From Schaedlerella glycyrrhizinilytica_A (GTDB taxonomy: Bacteria > Bacillota > Clostridia > Lachnospirales > Lachnospiraceae): a DNA stretch of 64,000 nt. Every line of letters starts with the position of its first letter. Within the stretch, counting starts at the first letter, position 1. The DNA is taken from the NCBI RefSeq assembly GCF_042852765.1, contig NZ_AP031414.1; one strand, written 5' to 3'. A program made the position numbers and the translations under genes. The notes beneath the pieces were generated by a model. That model saw only the letters and a program-made list of their open reading frames with translations, was not told where the DNA came from and did no database searches. This document shows positions 8,592 through 18,654 of this stretch, one piece after another.

Positions 8592-9485
8592 ATGAGAAAA
8601 AAGAATAAAGGAGCGATCCGGGAAACGTCCGGACTTGCGAAAGTTCTTATTTACATTCCGCTGATTCTCCTGTCTATCTTGATCATAGTGCTGGTGTTCT
8701 GGGTGTTTATGGCGTCGATCAAGGAGAATTCGGAATTTTACCGCAATCCGTGGGCGCTTCCGGAGGGATTTTATTTCCAGAACTTTATCGATGCGTGGGA
8801 AAGTGCGAATATGGGCTCTTATATGCTCAATTCTGTATTTGTGACGGTGGTTGCGATTTTCCTGCTTGTGATCATTGCGCTTCCGGCATCATATGTACTG
8901 GCAAGATTCAAGTGTAAATCCAGCAAATTCTGGAATGTTTTATTTATGGCCGGACTGTTTATCAATGTAAACTATATTGTCGTACCGATCTTTTTGATGC
9001 TCAATGATGGAGATAAATGGATTTACAAGACATTCGGGACTACCTTTTTTATGAACAACTTGTTTGTGCTGGCGCTTGTCTATGCGGCGACGGCGCTTCC
9101 GTTTACGATTTATCTGTTGTCCGGATATTTTAAGACGTTGGCGAGAGATTATGAGGAAGCGGCATATGTGGATGGCGCCGGATATTTCCGGACAATGGTC
9201 CAGATCATCATCCCGATGGCAAAACCAAGTATCGTGACAGTGATCTTGTTCAATTTCCTGGCATTCTGGAATGAGTACATCATTTCCATGACGTTGTTGA
9301 CGAAGCCGGAACTGAAGACGCTTCCGGTCGGACTTATGAATCTGATGGCGGCACAGAGATCGGCGGTGCAGTATGGAAAAATGTATGCAGGTCTTGTAAT
9401 CGTCATGCTTCCTACATTGATCCTTTATATGTGCGTACAGAAGAAGCTGACACAGGGAATGACAGTCGGAGGACTGAAAGGCTAA
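8592..9485 (+). CDS. Sugar ABC transporter permease, MalG/UgpE type
   Basis: 297-residue inner-membrane subunit. The start at 8592 follows AAAGGAGGG at good spacing and 13 bases behind the first permease's stop. The EAA loop is EEAAYVDGAGYFRTMVQIIIP, and the C-terminus KKLTQGMTVGGLKG is the conserved end of MalG-type permeases. Partner of the preceding permease. Confidence 0.93.
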   Translation: MRKKNKGAIRETSGLAKVLIYIPLILLSILIIVLVFWVFMASIKENSEFYRNPWALPEGFYFQNFIDAWESANMGSYMLNSVFVTVVAIFLLVIIALPASYVLARFKCKSSKFWNVLFMAGLFINVNYIVVPIFLMLNDGDKWIYKTFGTTFFMNNLFVLALVYAATALPFTIYLLSGYFKTLARDYEEAAYVDGAGYFRTMVQIIIPMAKPSIVTVILFNFLAFWNEYIISMTLLTKPELKTLPVGLMNLMAAQRSAVQYGKMYAGLVIVMLPTLILYMCVQKKLTQGMTVGGLKG

Positions 9486-9497
9486 GGAGGAGATACT

Positions 9498-9677
9498 ATG
9501 AGCGAGAATGGAAAAAAACTGTTGCTGGGTATTTTGATCGCTGTCGTATTCGTTGTATGTATTGCCTTGGTGATCGTAGGTCAGAGAAAAATAGGACCAT
9601 CGGGGCTTTTGATGATGCTTGTCGGACTGGCGGGATTGTTGGTACTTTTGTGGCTTTACAACAGACAGTATGAGTAG
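9498..9677 (+). CDS. Small two-helix membrane protein in the sugar operon
   Basis: 59 codons (MSENGKKLLLGILIAVVFVV...). AAGGAGG precedes the start at 7-8 bases and the gene sits 12 bases behind the permease and 5 bases before the hydrolase, so it is clearly an operon member. Two hydrophobic helices (about residues 8-27 and 35-54) are separated by a short basic loop QRKIGP. It belongs to a class of small proteins found beside carbohydrate ABC permeases (possibly DUF6903); the function is unknown. Possible accessory or stabilising subunit of the transporter. Confidence 0.75.
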   Translation: MSENGKKLLLGILIAVVFVVCIALVIVGQRKIGPSGLLMMLVGLAGLLVLLWLYNRQYE

Positions 9678-9682
9678 GGATT

Positions 9683-11953
9683 ATGAAATATCGGTTAAAA
9701 TTTGAGAAGAGTATTACAAGGTGGGATGAGGCAATCCCACTTGGAAACGGCAGAATTGGTTCGTTGGTATGGGGCGGACCGTCTGCCTTGCGGTTTAGTA
9801 TGGATCGGACAGATATATGGGACAGATCGACGCCGATGTATACGGAGCGGGAAGATTTTACATATGCAAATCTGGTAAAATTGGCAAAAGACGGGAAAAC
9901 AGGAGAAATCCGGGAATTTTTTGATGCGCCATATCAATGTCCGACTCCGACGAAGCTGCCGTCCGGGAAATTAATTTTTTGTTTTTCGGATGGAGATCAT
10001 GTGTGTTCGGAATTGGATTTAGAGACTGCCGAAGCGAAATTTGCGATCGTATCGGAAAAGGGAACAAGTATAGCAGAAGCTGCCATTGTGGAAAGCTTCT
10101 GCCATGCAGTTACGAAGACCGGTATGATCCGGGTTTCTGCTTCGGCAGATTCATTTCGGGTAAAACTGGAACATCCGGATTTTGGAAGACCGGAGGAGGA
10201 AGAAGAACAGGTCTATGATCCGATGCACCGGGAAATCTCGTAAGGCTCTCTGAAAAAGCTTCATTATCCGGAAGCTGAGAGCGGAATGCGTACTGTCAGT
10301 GAAATGACAGAAAATGGCAGCCTTAGGAAGTTTCAGTTTTTCTGGTTTACGCAGAAAGTCGACGCGGCGTTTTCGTATGGAATTGTCGTAGGGAAGACGG
10401 AAGATCGGGAGAGCACGGAGGTTTTTTATCGGATCGTGACAAGTGAGGACGGCGATGACTGGCTGCAGGATGCGATAGACGCCTTACGGTCAGAGCTGGG
10501 TGACGGATATGAGAAGTGCCGGATTGCGCATCGGGCGTGGTGGACTGCATATTGGAAGAAAAGCCGGATACGGGTTCCCGATCCGATGTTTGAGAAACAA
10601 TGGTATCTGACGAACTATCTGTTTGCATCCTGTTCCAGAAAAGGGGAATATCCGATGCCGCTTCAAGGCGTATGGACTGCGGATGACGGAAAGCTCCCGC
10701 CATGGAAAGGGGATTATCATAATGATCTGAATACCCAGCTGAGTTATACGCATTTTTATAAGGCAAATCATTTGGAAGAAGGAGAGAGCTTTCTTGATTT
10801 TTTGTGGGCTCAAAAAGACGCGGCGAAACAATTTGCCGAAAAATTCTATCAGACAAAAGGGATCTGTCTTCCGGGCGTGATGACGATCGATGGAAAACCG
10901 TTGGGAGGATGGCCGATGTATTCGTTGTCACCGACCCACCAGATCTGGCTGTGCCAGTCATTCGATCTATATTATCGATATACCGGCGATCGCACATTTT
11001 TGAGAGAACGGGCATGGATTTATTTTCAGGAAACAGAACAGTGTATCCGAGGACTTTTACAAAAGAATGAAGTCGGGGACTATGTACTTCCGGTGTCCAG
11101 TTCTCCGGAAATCCATGATGATGAAGCCGAAGCCTGGCTGACTCCGAACAGTCATTATGATCTGGCGCTTTTGCGTTATCTGTACCAGACATTGATCCGA
11201 TTTGCCGGAGAACTGGGAGAGTGTCCGAAAAAAGAGTGGGAAGAGATTCTTTCTCATCTTTCTGAATTTTCTGTGAATGAAAGAGGCGTATTGATGCTTT
11301 CGCCGGATGAGAGTCTGGAGGAATCGCATCGGCATTTGTCCAACGCTCTGGCAATCTGTCCGCTGCATTTGTACCAATATGAGCAAGAGGATGACCGAAA
11401 GATCATTGATGCGGTGGTCGAGGATTATGAGAGGCTCGGGAGCGGCATGTGGGTTGGATTTTCATTTGTGTGGATGGCGCATTTGTATGCAGTGCAGGGA
11501 AACGGAGAGGGGGCATATGAACAGCTACGGATCTTTTGGGAGAGTTTTTGTTCGCCAAATGGATTTCATTTGAACGGGGATTATAAACGGCGGGGGTATA
11601 CGACATTTCATTATCGTCCATTTACATTGGAAGCAAATATGTATGCGGCAGACGGGCTTCAGGAAATGCTTTTGCAGACGCGGAAAGGGCGGATCGACCT
11701 GTTTCCGGCAGTTCCGGAAAACTGGAAAGAGAAAGAAGAGGAGACAGCTTTTGAACACTTCCGCGGAGAGGGCGGAATTTTGGTTTCTGCGAGAATGAAA
11801 GGTGGAAAAGATTGTCAGGCACGGCTGGAAGCAGAGCAGGAGCAGGAAGTTTCTCTTTGGTTTAACGGAAAAGAACGGAAACTATTTTTGAAAGCCGGAG
11901 AGATAAGAATAGTTGACTTTGTTGCGGATGATCTATCAGCGGAGAATCAATAA
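9683..11953 (+). pseudogene. GH95-like glycoside hydrolase, interrupted by an in-frame stop
   Basis: The frame codes for a cytoplasmic (alpha/alpha)6-barrel glycosidase of the GH95 type (alpha-L-fucosidase or galactosidase activities are known in the family). The N-terminal beta-sandwich begins RWDEAIPLGNGRIGSLVWGG, and the catalytic barrel includes PLQGVWTADDGKLPPW and DYHNDLNTQLSYTHFY. A TAA codon at 10241-10243 splits it; the frame continues unchanged on the far side (GSLKKLHYPEAESG...), so a single nonsense change (for example CAA to TAA) explains it. The part after the stop would need re-initiation, perhaps at 10286. About 756 codons in total. The operon context suggests import and intracellular cleavage of a host or plant oligosaccharide, now probably lost. 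Confidence 0.85.
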
Positions 11954-12054
11954 AACAGGCTGGATCACCGGAAGTGCCAAAAGGCATATTCTGGGATTGT
12001 AAGCAGTCGCCAAGGTCTCGGGCAAACCCGGACTTTGGCTCGTCGCCTATACAA

Positions 12055-12090
12055 AAAAAGACGGGCACACGAGCGTGTGACCGTCTTTTT
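12055..12090. terminator. Bidirectional terminator between the GH95-like gene and pckA
   Basis: AAAAAGACGG ... CCGTCTTTTT stem with an inner ACAC/GTGT pair. T-runs are present on both strands, serving the plus-strand sugar operon and minus-strand pckA. Confidence 0.85.
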
Positions 12091-12126
12091 AATTTCATTG
12101 TATCAATCTTTGAAAAGATATAGATC

Positions 12127-13731
12127 TTACAGCTGCGGACCAGCCGGTACAAGAGCTTTACCAGCTTCATTTCCTTCGTATTTAGCGAAGTTCTTAATGA
12201 ATCTTCCAGCCAGATCTTTTGCTTTTTCATCCCACTGTGCAGCGTCTGCATAAGTATCGCGAGGATCCAGGATTGCAGGATCTACACCCGGAAGTTCTGT
12301 CGGAACTTCAAAGTTGAAGTATGGAATCTTTTTAGTCGGAGCGTTCTGGATGTCTCCGTTCAGGATCGCATCGATGATACCGCGGGTATCTTTGATGGAG
12401 ATACGTTTTCCTGTTCCGTTCCATCCTGTATTTACAAGGTAAGCTTTTGCTCCGTTTGCTTCCATTCTCTTAACGAGCTCTTCCGCATATTTTGTCGGGT
12501 GCAGTTCAAGGAATGCCTGTCCGAAGCAAGCTGAGAATGTCGGAGTAGGCTCTGTGATTCCACGTTCTGTACCAGCAAGTTTTGCTGTAAATCCGGACAG
12601 GAAGTAGTACTCTGTCTGTTCCGGTGTCAGAACAGATACCGGAGGAAGTACTCCGAATGCATCTGCAGACAGGAAGATTACGTTTTTAGCAGCCGGTGCA
12701 GCGGATACCGGACGAACAATCTTTTCGATGTGATCGATCGGGTAAGATACACGAGTATTCTCTGTTACGCTCTTGTCGTCGAAGTCGATCTTTCCGTTTT
12801 CATTCAGTGTTACGTTCTCAAGAAGAGCATTTCTCTTGATCGCATTGTAAATGTCCGGCTCAGAGTCTTTGTCAAGGTTGATAACTTTTGCATAGCATCC
12901 GCCCTCGAAGTTGAAGATACCGTTGTCATCCCAACCATGCTCATCATCACCGATCAGAAGACGTTTCGGGTCTGTGGACAGAGTTGTTTTACCTGTTCCG
13001 GAAAGTCCGAAGAAGATTGCTGTGTTTTCACCGTTCAAATCTGTGTTAGCGGAGCAGTGCATAGAAGCGATTCCTTTTAATGGAAGGAAGTAGTTCATCA
13101 TAGAGAACATACCTTTTTTCATTTCTCCGCCGTACCATGTATTCAGGATAACCTGCTCACGTGTTGTGATGTTGAACATAGCGGCTGTTTCAGAGTTCAG
13201 TCCTAACTCTTTGTAGTTTTCAACTTTTGCTTTGGAAGCGTTGTAAACTACGAAATCCGGTTCGAAGTTTTCCAGCTCTTCAGCAGTAGGCTGAATGAAC
13301 ATGTTTTTAACAAAGTGTGCCTGCCAAGCAACTTCTACGATGAAACGGATTGCCATACGTGTGTCAGCATTTGCTCCACAGAATGCATCAACTACAAAAA
13401 GTCTTTTGTTGGAAAGTTCTTTTAAAGCAAGTGCTTTACAAGTATCCCAAGCTTCCTGTGATGCAGGATGGTTGTCGTTCTTGTACTCGTCAGAAGTCCA
13501 CCATACAGTGTCTTTAGAATTCTCGTCCATTACGATGAATTTATCTTTCGGGGAACGTCCTGTGTAGATACCTGTCATAACATTGACAGCGCCAAGTTCA
13601 CTTTCCTGACCTTTTTCGAAACCTTCAAGTTCCGGTTTTGTCTCTTCCTCGAATAATGTCTCATAAGAAGGATTGTACACAATTTCGGTAGTTCCGGTGA
13701 TACCATACTTGCTCAAATCGATTTCTGCCAT
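12127..13731 (-). CDS. pckA: Phosphoenolpyruvate carboxykinase (ATP)
   Basis: 534 residues, usual length. Interconverts oxaloacetate plus ATP with PEP, CO2 and ADP; in gut anaerobes it mostly runs in the PEP-carboxylating direction. Family motifs are visible: MTGIYTGRSPKDKF near residues 51-64 (substrate arginine), the kinase-type P-loop FFGLSGTGKTTLSTD near 239-253, and the metal-binding DDEHGWDD that follows. Monocistronic between a terminator and a long AT-rich upstream region. Confidence 0.97.
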   Translation of the reverse strand: MAEIDLSKYGITGTTEIVYNPSYETLFEEETKPELEGFEKGQESELGAVNVMTGIYTGRSPKDKFIVMDENSKDTVWWTSDEYKNDNHPASQEAWDTCKALALKELSNKRLFVVDAFCGANADTRMAIRFIVEVAWQAHFVKNMFIQPTAEELENFEPDFVVYNASKAKVENYKELGLNSETAAMFNITTREQVILNTWYGGEMKKGMFSMMNYFLPLKGIASMHCSANTDLNGENTAIFFGLSGTGKTTLSTDPKRLLIGDDEHGWDDNGIFNFEGGCYAKVINLDKDSEPDIYNAIKRNALLENVTLNENGKIDFDDKSVTENTRVSYPIDHIEKIVRPVSAAPAAKNVIFLSADAFGVLPPVSVLTPEQTEYYFLSGFTAKLAGTERGITEPTPTFSACFGQAFLELHPTKYAEELVKRMEANGAKAYLVNTGWNGTGKRISIKDTRGIIDAILNGDIQNAPTKKIPYFNFEVPTELPGVDPAILDPRDTYADAAQWDEKAKDLAGRFIKNFAKYEGNEAGKALVPAGPQL

Positions 13732-14075
13732 CTTACATTAACCTCTTTTCTTAAATTGTATTTTCTTATGGAAATGTATCTATCATAAGCTGAATATCCA
13801 GTCTTAAAAATACCTTTCCACAGAGTCGAAAAAACTTCGACTTCCATTATCATATTATACATATAAAAGCAACAAAATCAATAAAAAAACTTCAAAATAT
13901 TTAATTTGTGAAAAAAATCACGGATGGAAATAAAAATGCGTTGTAATCGAATGCACTTAAAGAAAAATTAACTTTTGAAGAAAATGATTAACAGGAGTTT
14001 AACGGAGTCTTGGTGAAAAGTTAAAAAATTATTTTTATACTGGCGCTTGTGATTTTCGAAGAAAGGAAGGAACAG
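13732..14075. other. Divergent AT-rich region between pckA and the PHP/ABC operon
   Basis: About 340 bases without a gene; both flanking transcripts must start here. A run of short A/T tracts and a possible plus-strand -10 (TATACT, 14036-14041) are seen. No clear operator dyad. Confidence 0.4.
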
Positions 14076-14531
14076 ATGAAGGAATATCAAGTATCAGGCG
14101 AACTGATGAAAGGGTTTATCGGAAATATTGCTTATGAAGTCGTATTACCGGTTGATATGGATCAAATTACAGTGGAAGTTTCTTTTGAAAAAAGAATAAT
14201 GGAAGAGATTACACAAGAAGATCGTGAAGCCTGTATCAAAGCGTACCGAAAAAATGTAGGCACGAATCCGGAAGAAAACGAAATTATAAGAATGATCAAC
14301 GGAGAAAAAACAGAGATCAATGTGTCTGTATTCCATAATGAGGCGTATTTAGGATGTGCACATCGAGATGAAATGACAAAAAAGATCGTCATTTCTCCGG
14401 AAAAAGCTTCGAAAGGGTTCCGTACATGGAAATTTCACGGCGGAGTTTTGAAAGTTGTACTGCATGTATATCAGGTATTGAATCAGAATACTCCCTATCA
14501 GGTTGTGATCAAAAGAGAGGAAAAATTATGA
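14076..14531 (+). CDS. Uncharacterised protein, first gene of the PHP/ABC operon
   Basis: 151 residues from the ATG at 14076, chosen because GAAAGGAAGGAACAG precedes it; an earlier in-frame start at 14049 has no binding site. Predicted soluble and beta-rich with no signal peptide or membrane segment. I do not recognise the family. Its stop overlaps the next start (ATGA), so it is coupled to the PHP hydrolase and likely acts with it, perhaps as a partner or substrate-binding subunit. Confidence 0.8.
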   Translation: MKEYQVSGELMKGFIGNIAYEVVLPVDMDQITVEVSFEKRIMEEITQEDREACIKAYRKNVGTNPEENEIIRMINGEKTEINVSVFHNEAYLGCAHRDEMTKKIVISPEKASKGFRTWKFHGGVLKVVLHVYQVLNQNTPYQVVIKREEKL

Positions 14532-15544
14532 GGTATCAAAGAGTAGAATTACATAATCATTCCACGGAATCGGATGGAGAAATGACGGCGGCAGAACTGA
14601 TGAGATGGGCAGAAAAAGAAGCCTATGGTGTTGTTGCGCTGACGGATCATAATACTTGTTCGGGACATGAAAAGGCAGAAAGAACAATACAAGAAGAACA
14701 ATTACATATTCAGTTGTTAAAAGGAATCGAAGTAACAACATTTTACGGACATATTTTGGCATTGGGCATCGAACATATGATTGATTTTACCAATTTAGAC
14801 CCGAGAGCACCTGAAAAATTCTTAGGAAAATTGAGAGCAGCCGGCGCAGGTGCGATCGGATTAGCCCATCCGTTTTGTATAGGAAGACCTGTTACAGCCG
14901 GTTGTCGGATGGATCTGGAAATCCATGATTGGGATCAAATTGATTATATAGAAGTTTTTAATACGAGCGGTGGAACCGAAGCGATGGCCGGACATATTAT
15001 GGGAAACAGACAGGCTTTAGAATTTTGGGAAGAAAAAGTATTAGCGGGGTATCATTTGGCAGCAGTCAGTGGAAAGGATATTCATCAAAAACCGCAAAAA
15101 CTTCCGGTTATGATCACCTATGCATTGCTTGAAGACAGCGGAGAAGGACAGAACGAAGGAGTGGAAAAAGCTGTGTTGGGAGCGGTGATGAGACAAAAAA
15201 CAATTGTCACGAAGGGACCTTTGTTACATGCCTGGGCAGAAAAAGAAGATTTATGGATCGAGGTGGATCATTCTTCAGAATATGAAAACTGGAATTTAAA
15301 ATGGGCAGCGTGTCATCCGGTGTTACGAATCCGCGGGAAACAGATAGAGAAAGAACTTCCGTTACGTTTTACAAAGAGTACAGAGAAAATCAAAATAGCA
15401 GGTGTTTTGAAGGAAGAACAAGAAGCGGATTCACAGAGGGAGCATACAGTTGTTTTACGGATGTATGAGGAAAACTGTCAATATGAAAATCTTTTGGCAG
15501 CCGGAATTTCGGTCAGATGGAAATCAGGAGGAAACGAGGAATGA
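14528..15544 (+). CDS. CehA/McbA-type PHP-domain metallohydrolase
   Basis: 338-residue PHP-superfamily phosphoesterase. Metal ligands are visible: LHNHSTESDGEMTAAELMRWA at the N-terminus (HxH and ExD), ALTDHN at about residue 40 and AHPF at about 117, the standard order for PHP enzymes. These enzymes hydrolyse phosphoesters or related bonds with two or three metal ions. It lies in one operon with an ABC importer and a phosphatase-like protein, which suggests breakdown of an imported phosphorylated compound. Starts inside the preceding stop codon and ends overlapping the following start. Confidence 0.88.
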   Translation: MRYQRVELHNHSTESDGEMTAAELMRWAEKEAYGVVALTDHNTCSGHEKAERTIQEEQLHIQLLKGIEVTTFYGHILALGIEHMIDFTNLDPRAPEKFLGKLRAAGAGAIGLAHPFCIGRPVTAGCRMDLEIHDWDQIDYIEVFNTSGGTEAMAGHIMGNRQALEFWEEKVLAGYHLAAVSGKDIHQKPQKLPVMITYALLEDSGEGQNEGVEKAVLGAVMRQKTIVTKGPLLHAWAEKEDLWIEVDHSSEYENWNLKWAACHPVLRIRGKQIEKELPLRFTKSTEKIKIAGVLKEEQEADSQREHTVVLRMYEENCQYENLLAAGISVRWKSGGNEE

Positions 15545-16362
15545 AACGTTTGTATTATGGATTGGGAAAAAGAAAATTTGCCGAATGGATTCTTTTGGCT
15601 GTATTCGTGCTCTTTTTCTATGGTCCGCTGTTTAATATGTTGACATTGTCATTTGCAGGGAAATATGAATATCCTGATGTGATCCCTCAAACGTATGGAT
15701 TAAAGTGGTGGGATTATATTTTATCAAAAGGTCAGATGTTAGAGTCTATTACGACGTCCTTACTTTTGGCGGTCGTAGTCACGGTAATCTCGTTGCTGAT
15801 CTGCCTTCCGGCGGCATATGCGATTGCAAGGTATCAGTTTAAAGGAAGAAGTTTTGTGAGGTTGAGTTTTCTTTTAACAAATGCATTTCCTAAAATGGGT
15901 ATTTATACAGCGATGGCAGTGATATTTTATAAATTAAATCTCATAGGAACGTTCACAGGAGTTGTGCTTGTACATGTCGTAAATACGATGATGTTTATGG
16001 TATGGATTCCAAGTGGTGCATTTCGAACAGTACATATTCAGCAGGAAGAGAGTGCACGAGATGCAGGGGCATCTGCACTTCAGGTGTTTTTCAAGATCAC
16101 AATGCCAATGGCATGGCCGGGAATTGTTGTTGCATCCTTGTATACATTTCTTGGATCAATGGAAGAAGCACAAGGCTCACTCTTGATCGGACTGCCGAAT
16201 ATACATACGATGCCGAGTGAATTATATGGAATCATTATGTCATTCCCGGATACGGCAGGAGCAGTATTCGCAGTGATTTTGTTGATTCCGTCGGTTCTAT
16301 TATTGATTGTGTTCCGCAAATACTTGAGCGCGGAAGCGTTGTCAAGTGGATTTAAAATGTGA
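15541..16362 (+). CDS. ABC transporter permease, PotC/AfuB-like
   Basis: 273 residues with six transmembrane helices; the start codon at 15541 overlaps the preceding TGA. The EAA loop ESARDAGASALQVFFKITMP (about residues 171-190) couples to the ATPase. The family imports polyamines, iron, thiamine or phosphonate-type compounds. Its partner permease lies three genes on, at 18655, an unusual split with ATPase and binding protein between them. Confidence 0.9.
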   Translation: MKRLYYGLGKRKFAEWILLAVFVLFFYGPLFNMLTLSFAGKYEYPDVIPQTYGLKWWDYILSKGQMLESITTSLLLAVVVTVISLLICLPAAYAIARYQFKGRSFVRLSFLLTNAFPKMGIYTAMAVIFYKLNLIGTFTGVVLVHVVNTMMFMVWIPSGAFRTVHIQQEESARDAGASALQVFFKITMPMAWPGIVVASLYTFLGSMEEAQGSLLIGLPNIHTMPSELYGIIMSFPDTAGAVFAVILLIPSVLLLIVFRKYLSAEALSSGFKM

Positions 16363-16370
16363 GGTATGTC

Positions 16371-17336
16371 ATGAGTGAAAAATTAATCATTGAAAATTTA
16401 ACAAAAAAGTTTGGTAAAAATGAAGGGGTTGAAAATATCAATCTCAGTGTAAAAGAACATGAATTGTTGACTCTTTTGGGACCGTCCGGTTGTGGAAAGA
16501 CAACCATTTTACGAGCAATCGGCGGATTTAACCAGATAGATTCAGGAAGAATCTTACTGGACGGAAAAGAGATCCAAAATCTTCAGCCGGAAAAAAGACC
16601 GACAGGTATGGTATTTCAAAGTTATAATCTCTGGCCACATATGACCGTTTATGAAAATATGGCATTTGGAATGCAGATTAGAAAATGTCCGAAAGAACAG
16701 ATTAAAAAAGAAATCAAAAAAATGCTGGAATTAGTTCGAATGGAGGGCTCTGAGAAAAAGTATCCAAATCAGCTTTCCGGCGGACAGCAGCAGAGAATTG
16801 CAATCGCAAGAGCGTTAGTGTTAAAACCGTCTTTATTGCTTTTGGACGAACCATTTTCTGCGTTGGATGCAAAAATACGCGGACAAATGCGTGAGGAGTT
16901 AAAAAGGATACAAAGAGAAGCCGGATTGACCGTTATATTTGTTACACACGATCAGGAAGAAGCAATGGCTATTTCAGACCGAATCGCAGTTATGCGTCGT
17001 GGATATATGGAACAGGTAGGAAAGCCGGAGGAAATTTATGATCATCCGAAGACGAGATTTGTAGCAGAATTTATCGGGGAAATGAATTTTATTGAAGAGA
17101 ATGGAAGTTCATTTGCAGTACGACCGGAAGATGTGACGCTTCAGCATGATCAAAATGGAAAATATGAAATCTTTCAGATGATGTCCCTTGGGCATTATAC
17201 ACAGGCAATCGTTAAAAAGTCTGACAAGGAAATGTTGAAAGTATTTTTGGAAAAAGATCAGGCAAAAGGCTTTGAGACCGGAAACCGCGTAAGTTGTATT
17301 TTTGATAGACAACAAGAATTTGCGGCAAGGGCATAA
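16371..17336 (+). CDS. ABC transporter ATP-binding protein, PotA/FbpC-like
   Basis: 321 residues from the ATG at 16371, preceded by GAGG. Walker A GPSGCGKTT, signature LSGGQQQR, Walker B LLLLDEPFSALDA and the switch histidine in VTHDQEEA are all intact. A C-terminal OB-like (TOBE) regulatory domain of about 80 residues includes FAVRPEDV. It energises the importer formed by the flanking permeases. Confidence 0.95.
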   Translation: MSEKLIIENLTKKFGKNEGVENINLSVKEHELLTLLGPSGCGKTTILRAIGGFNQIDSGRILLDGKEIQNLQPEKRPTGMVFQSYNLWPHMTVYENMAFGMQIRKCPKEQIKKEIKKMLELVRMEGSEKKYPNQLSGGQQQRIAIARALVLKPSLLLLDEPFSALDAKIRGQMREELKRIQREAGLTVIFVTHDQEEAMAISDRIAVMRRGYMEQVGKPEEIYDHPKTRFVAEFIGEMNFIEENGSSFAVRPEDVTLQHDQNGKYEIFQMMSLGHYTQAIVKKSDKEMLKVFLEKDQAKGFETGNRVSCIFDRQQEFAARA

Positions 17337-17386
17337 AGCATAGATAAAGAAAGTAATTAATGAATGGAAATGAAAAGGAGAAAAAA

Positions 17387-18583
17387 ATGAAAAAAAACAT
17401 TTGGATGAAAAGAGGGAAAAGAGTATTTGCAGCAGCAATGGGAATGACTATGATCTGTACAATGGTTGGATGTGGAAGCAGCAAAACAACAACAGAAGAA
17501 GAGGTGCCAACCGTTACAATCTGGTCAAGCGGAGGACAAGAAGTGCGAGAAGCATTGCAGGCAATCGCCGATGCTTATAATTCAAATGAAGAATATAATA
17601 AAATAGCAAAAGTTGAAGTACAGTTTGTTGTATCGGGGACAAGTGAACAAAGTTTACCGGATCGGCTTTCCGCTGCATATAAAGCAGGCGAAAAAGATAC
17701 GGATTTCGATCTGATCGCGATCGATGACAGTGCAATCGCAAATATCGAAGCACAGACAAGTGAAGATTTCTTTGAAGAAATTGATTTATCTAAAATTCCA
17801 AATTATGAGAATTTGATCTTTAAGGATAATATTGTAGGAGATAATTTTGTTCCATACAGAGGAACATCAGTTTATTTGGCATATAACTCAGAAACAGTAG
17901 AGAACCCGCCGAAAACCGCAGAGGAGTTATATCAGTGGATCGAGGAACATCCGGGACGCTTTACATACAATGATCCAAGTACGGGAAATTCAGGCTTTTC
18001 GTTTGTTGCAAATACGATTTATAATCAGCTTCCGGAAGAAGCGGCAACCTCTTCCGATGAAAAGTGGAAGACAGAGCATACCGAAGAATGGGACAATGCT
18101 TTTACCTTGTTGGAAGAACTTCATCCGTATCTCTATCAAACAGCAGGTAAAGTACAATATCCGATGAAAAATGCCGGATCATTGGAATTGCTGGCTAACA
18201 AAGAAGTAGATATGACACCGGCATTTGTAAATATGGTGTTGAGCCAGAAAGCAATGGGAACACTTCCGGAAGAGATCAAATTGACGCAATTGGAAGAGCC
18301 TTTCTTAGGTGGACTTGCAGGATTTATGATTCCGTCTATTGGAAAAGACAAAGAAGCAGCACTGTCTGTAATCGATTTTTATCTGAGTAATGAGGCGCAG
18401 GCGATAGATTGGAATACAATGTTTGCATCTCCGGTTGTGGATTCTTCAAAATTAGAAGGACTTGAACATGAGGATTGGCTGGAAGAGACGAATATGGATT
18501 CTTTAAGATATTTTTCTATTGGTTTGCTCCAAAAAGATATTGCTGCAAGATGGACAGAGGAAATCGGAAGTCTTGCACAGTAG
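17387..18583 (+). CDS. Lipoprotein substrate-binding protein of the PHP-operon ABC importer
   Basis: 398 residues from the ATG at 17387 after AAAAGGAG. Signal peptide with basic start MKKNIWMKRGKR, hydrophobic core and lipobox MVGC (cysteine about residue 29), so a membrane-anchored extracellular lipoprotein. Family 1/Fbp-PotD-like fold (TVTIWSSGGQEVREALQAIA is typical of the first beta strand). The bound ligand cannot be read from sequence; the neighbouring PHP hydrolase hints at an organophosphorus or phosphonate compound. Confidence 0.92.
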   Translation: MKKNIWMKRGKRVFAAAMGMTMICTMVGCGSSKTTTEEEVPTVTIWSSGGQEVREALQAIADAYNSNEEYNKIAKVEVQFVVSGTSEQSLPDRLSAAYKAGEKDTDFDLIAIDDSAIANIEAQTSEDFFEEIDLSKIPNYENLIFKDNIVGDNFVPYRGTSVYLAYNSETVENPPKTAEELYQWIEEHPGRFTYNDPSTGNSGFSFVANTIYNQLPEEAATSSDEKWKTEHTEEWDNAFTLLEELHPYLYQTAGKVQYPMKNAGSLELLANKEVDMTPAFVNMVLSQKAMGTLPEEIKLTQLEEPFLGGLAGFMIPSIGKDKEAALSVIDFYLSNEAQAIDWNTMFASPVVDSSKLEGLEHEDWLEETNMDSLRYFSIGLLQKDIAARWTEEIGSLAQ

Positions 18584-18596
18584 AGGAAATAGTTTA

Positions 18597-18637
18597 GTAT
18601 ATGATTCTCCTTGTCTTAAAAGCAGGAGAATCATATA
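18597..18637 (+). promoter_or_regulatory. Intercistronic stem-loop after the binding-protein gene
   Basis: Inverted repeat TATATGATTCTCCT/AGGAGAATCATATA with 14-bp arms and a 13-nt loop and no T-run. It sits between binding protein and second permease and is likely an mRNA-stability element or partial attenuator. Confidence 0.75.
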
Positions 18638-18654
18638 TTGGAAATGAGGAAGAG

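Noticed and set aside
10347..11354. Long minus-strand frame opposite the GH95-like gene (335 codons)
   Set aside because: Proline-, serine- and histidine-rich translation typical of an antisense shadow; no ribosome binding site or known domain.
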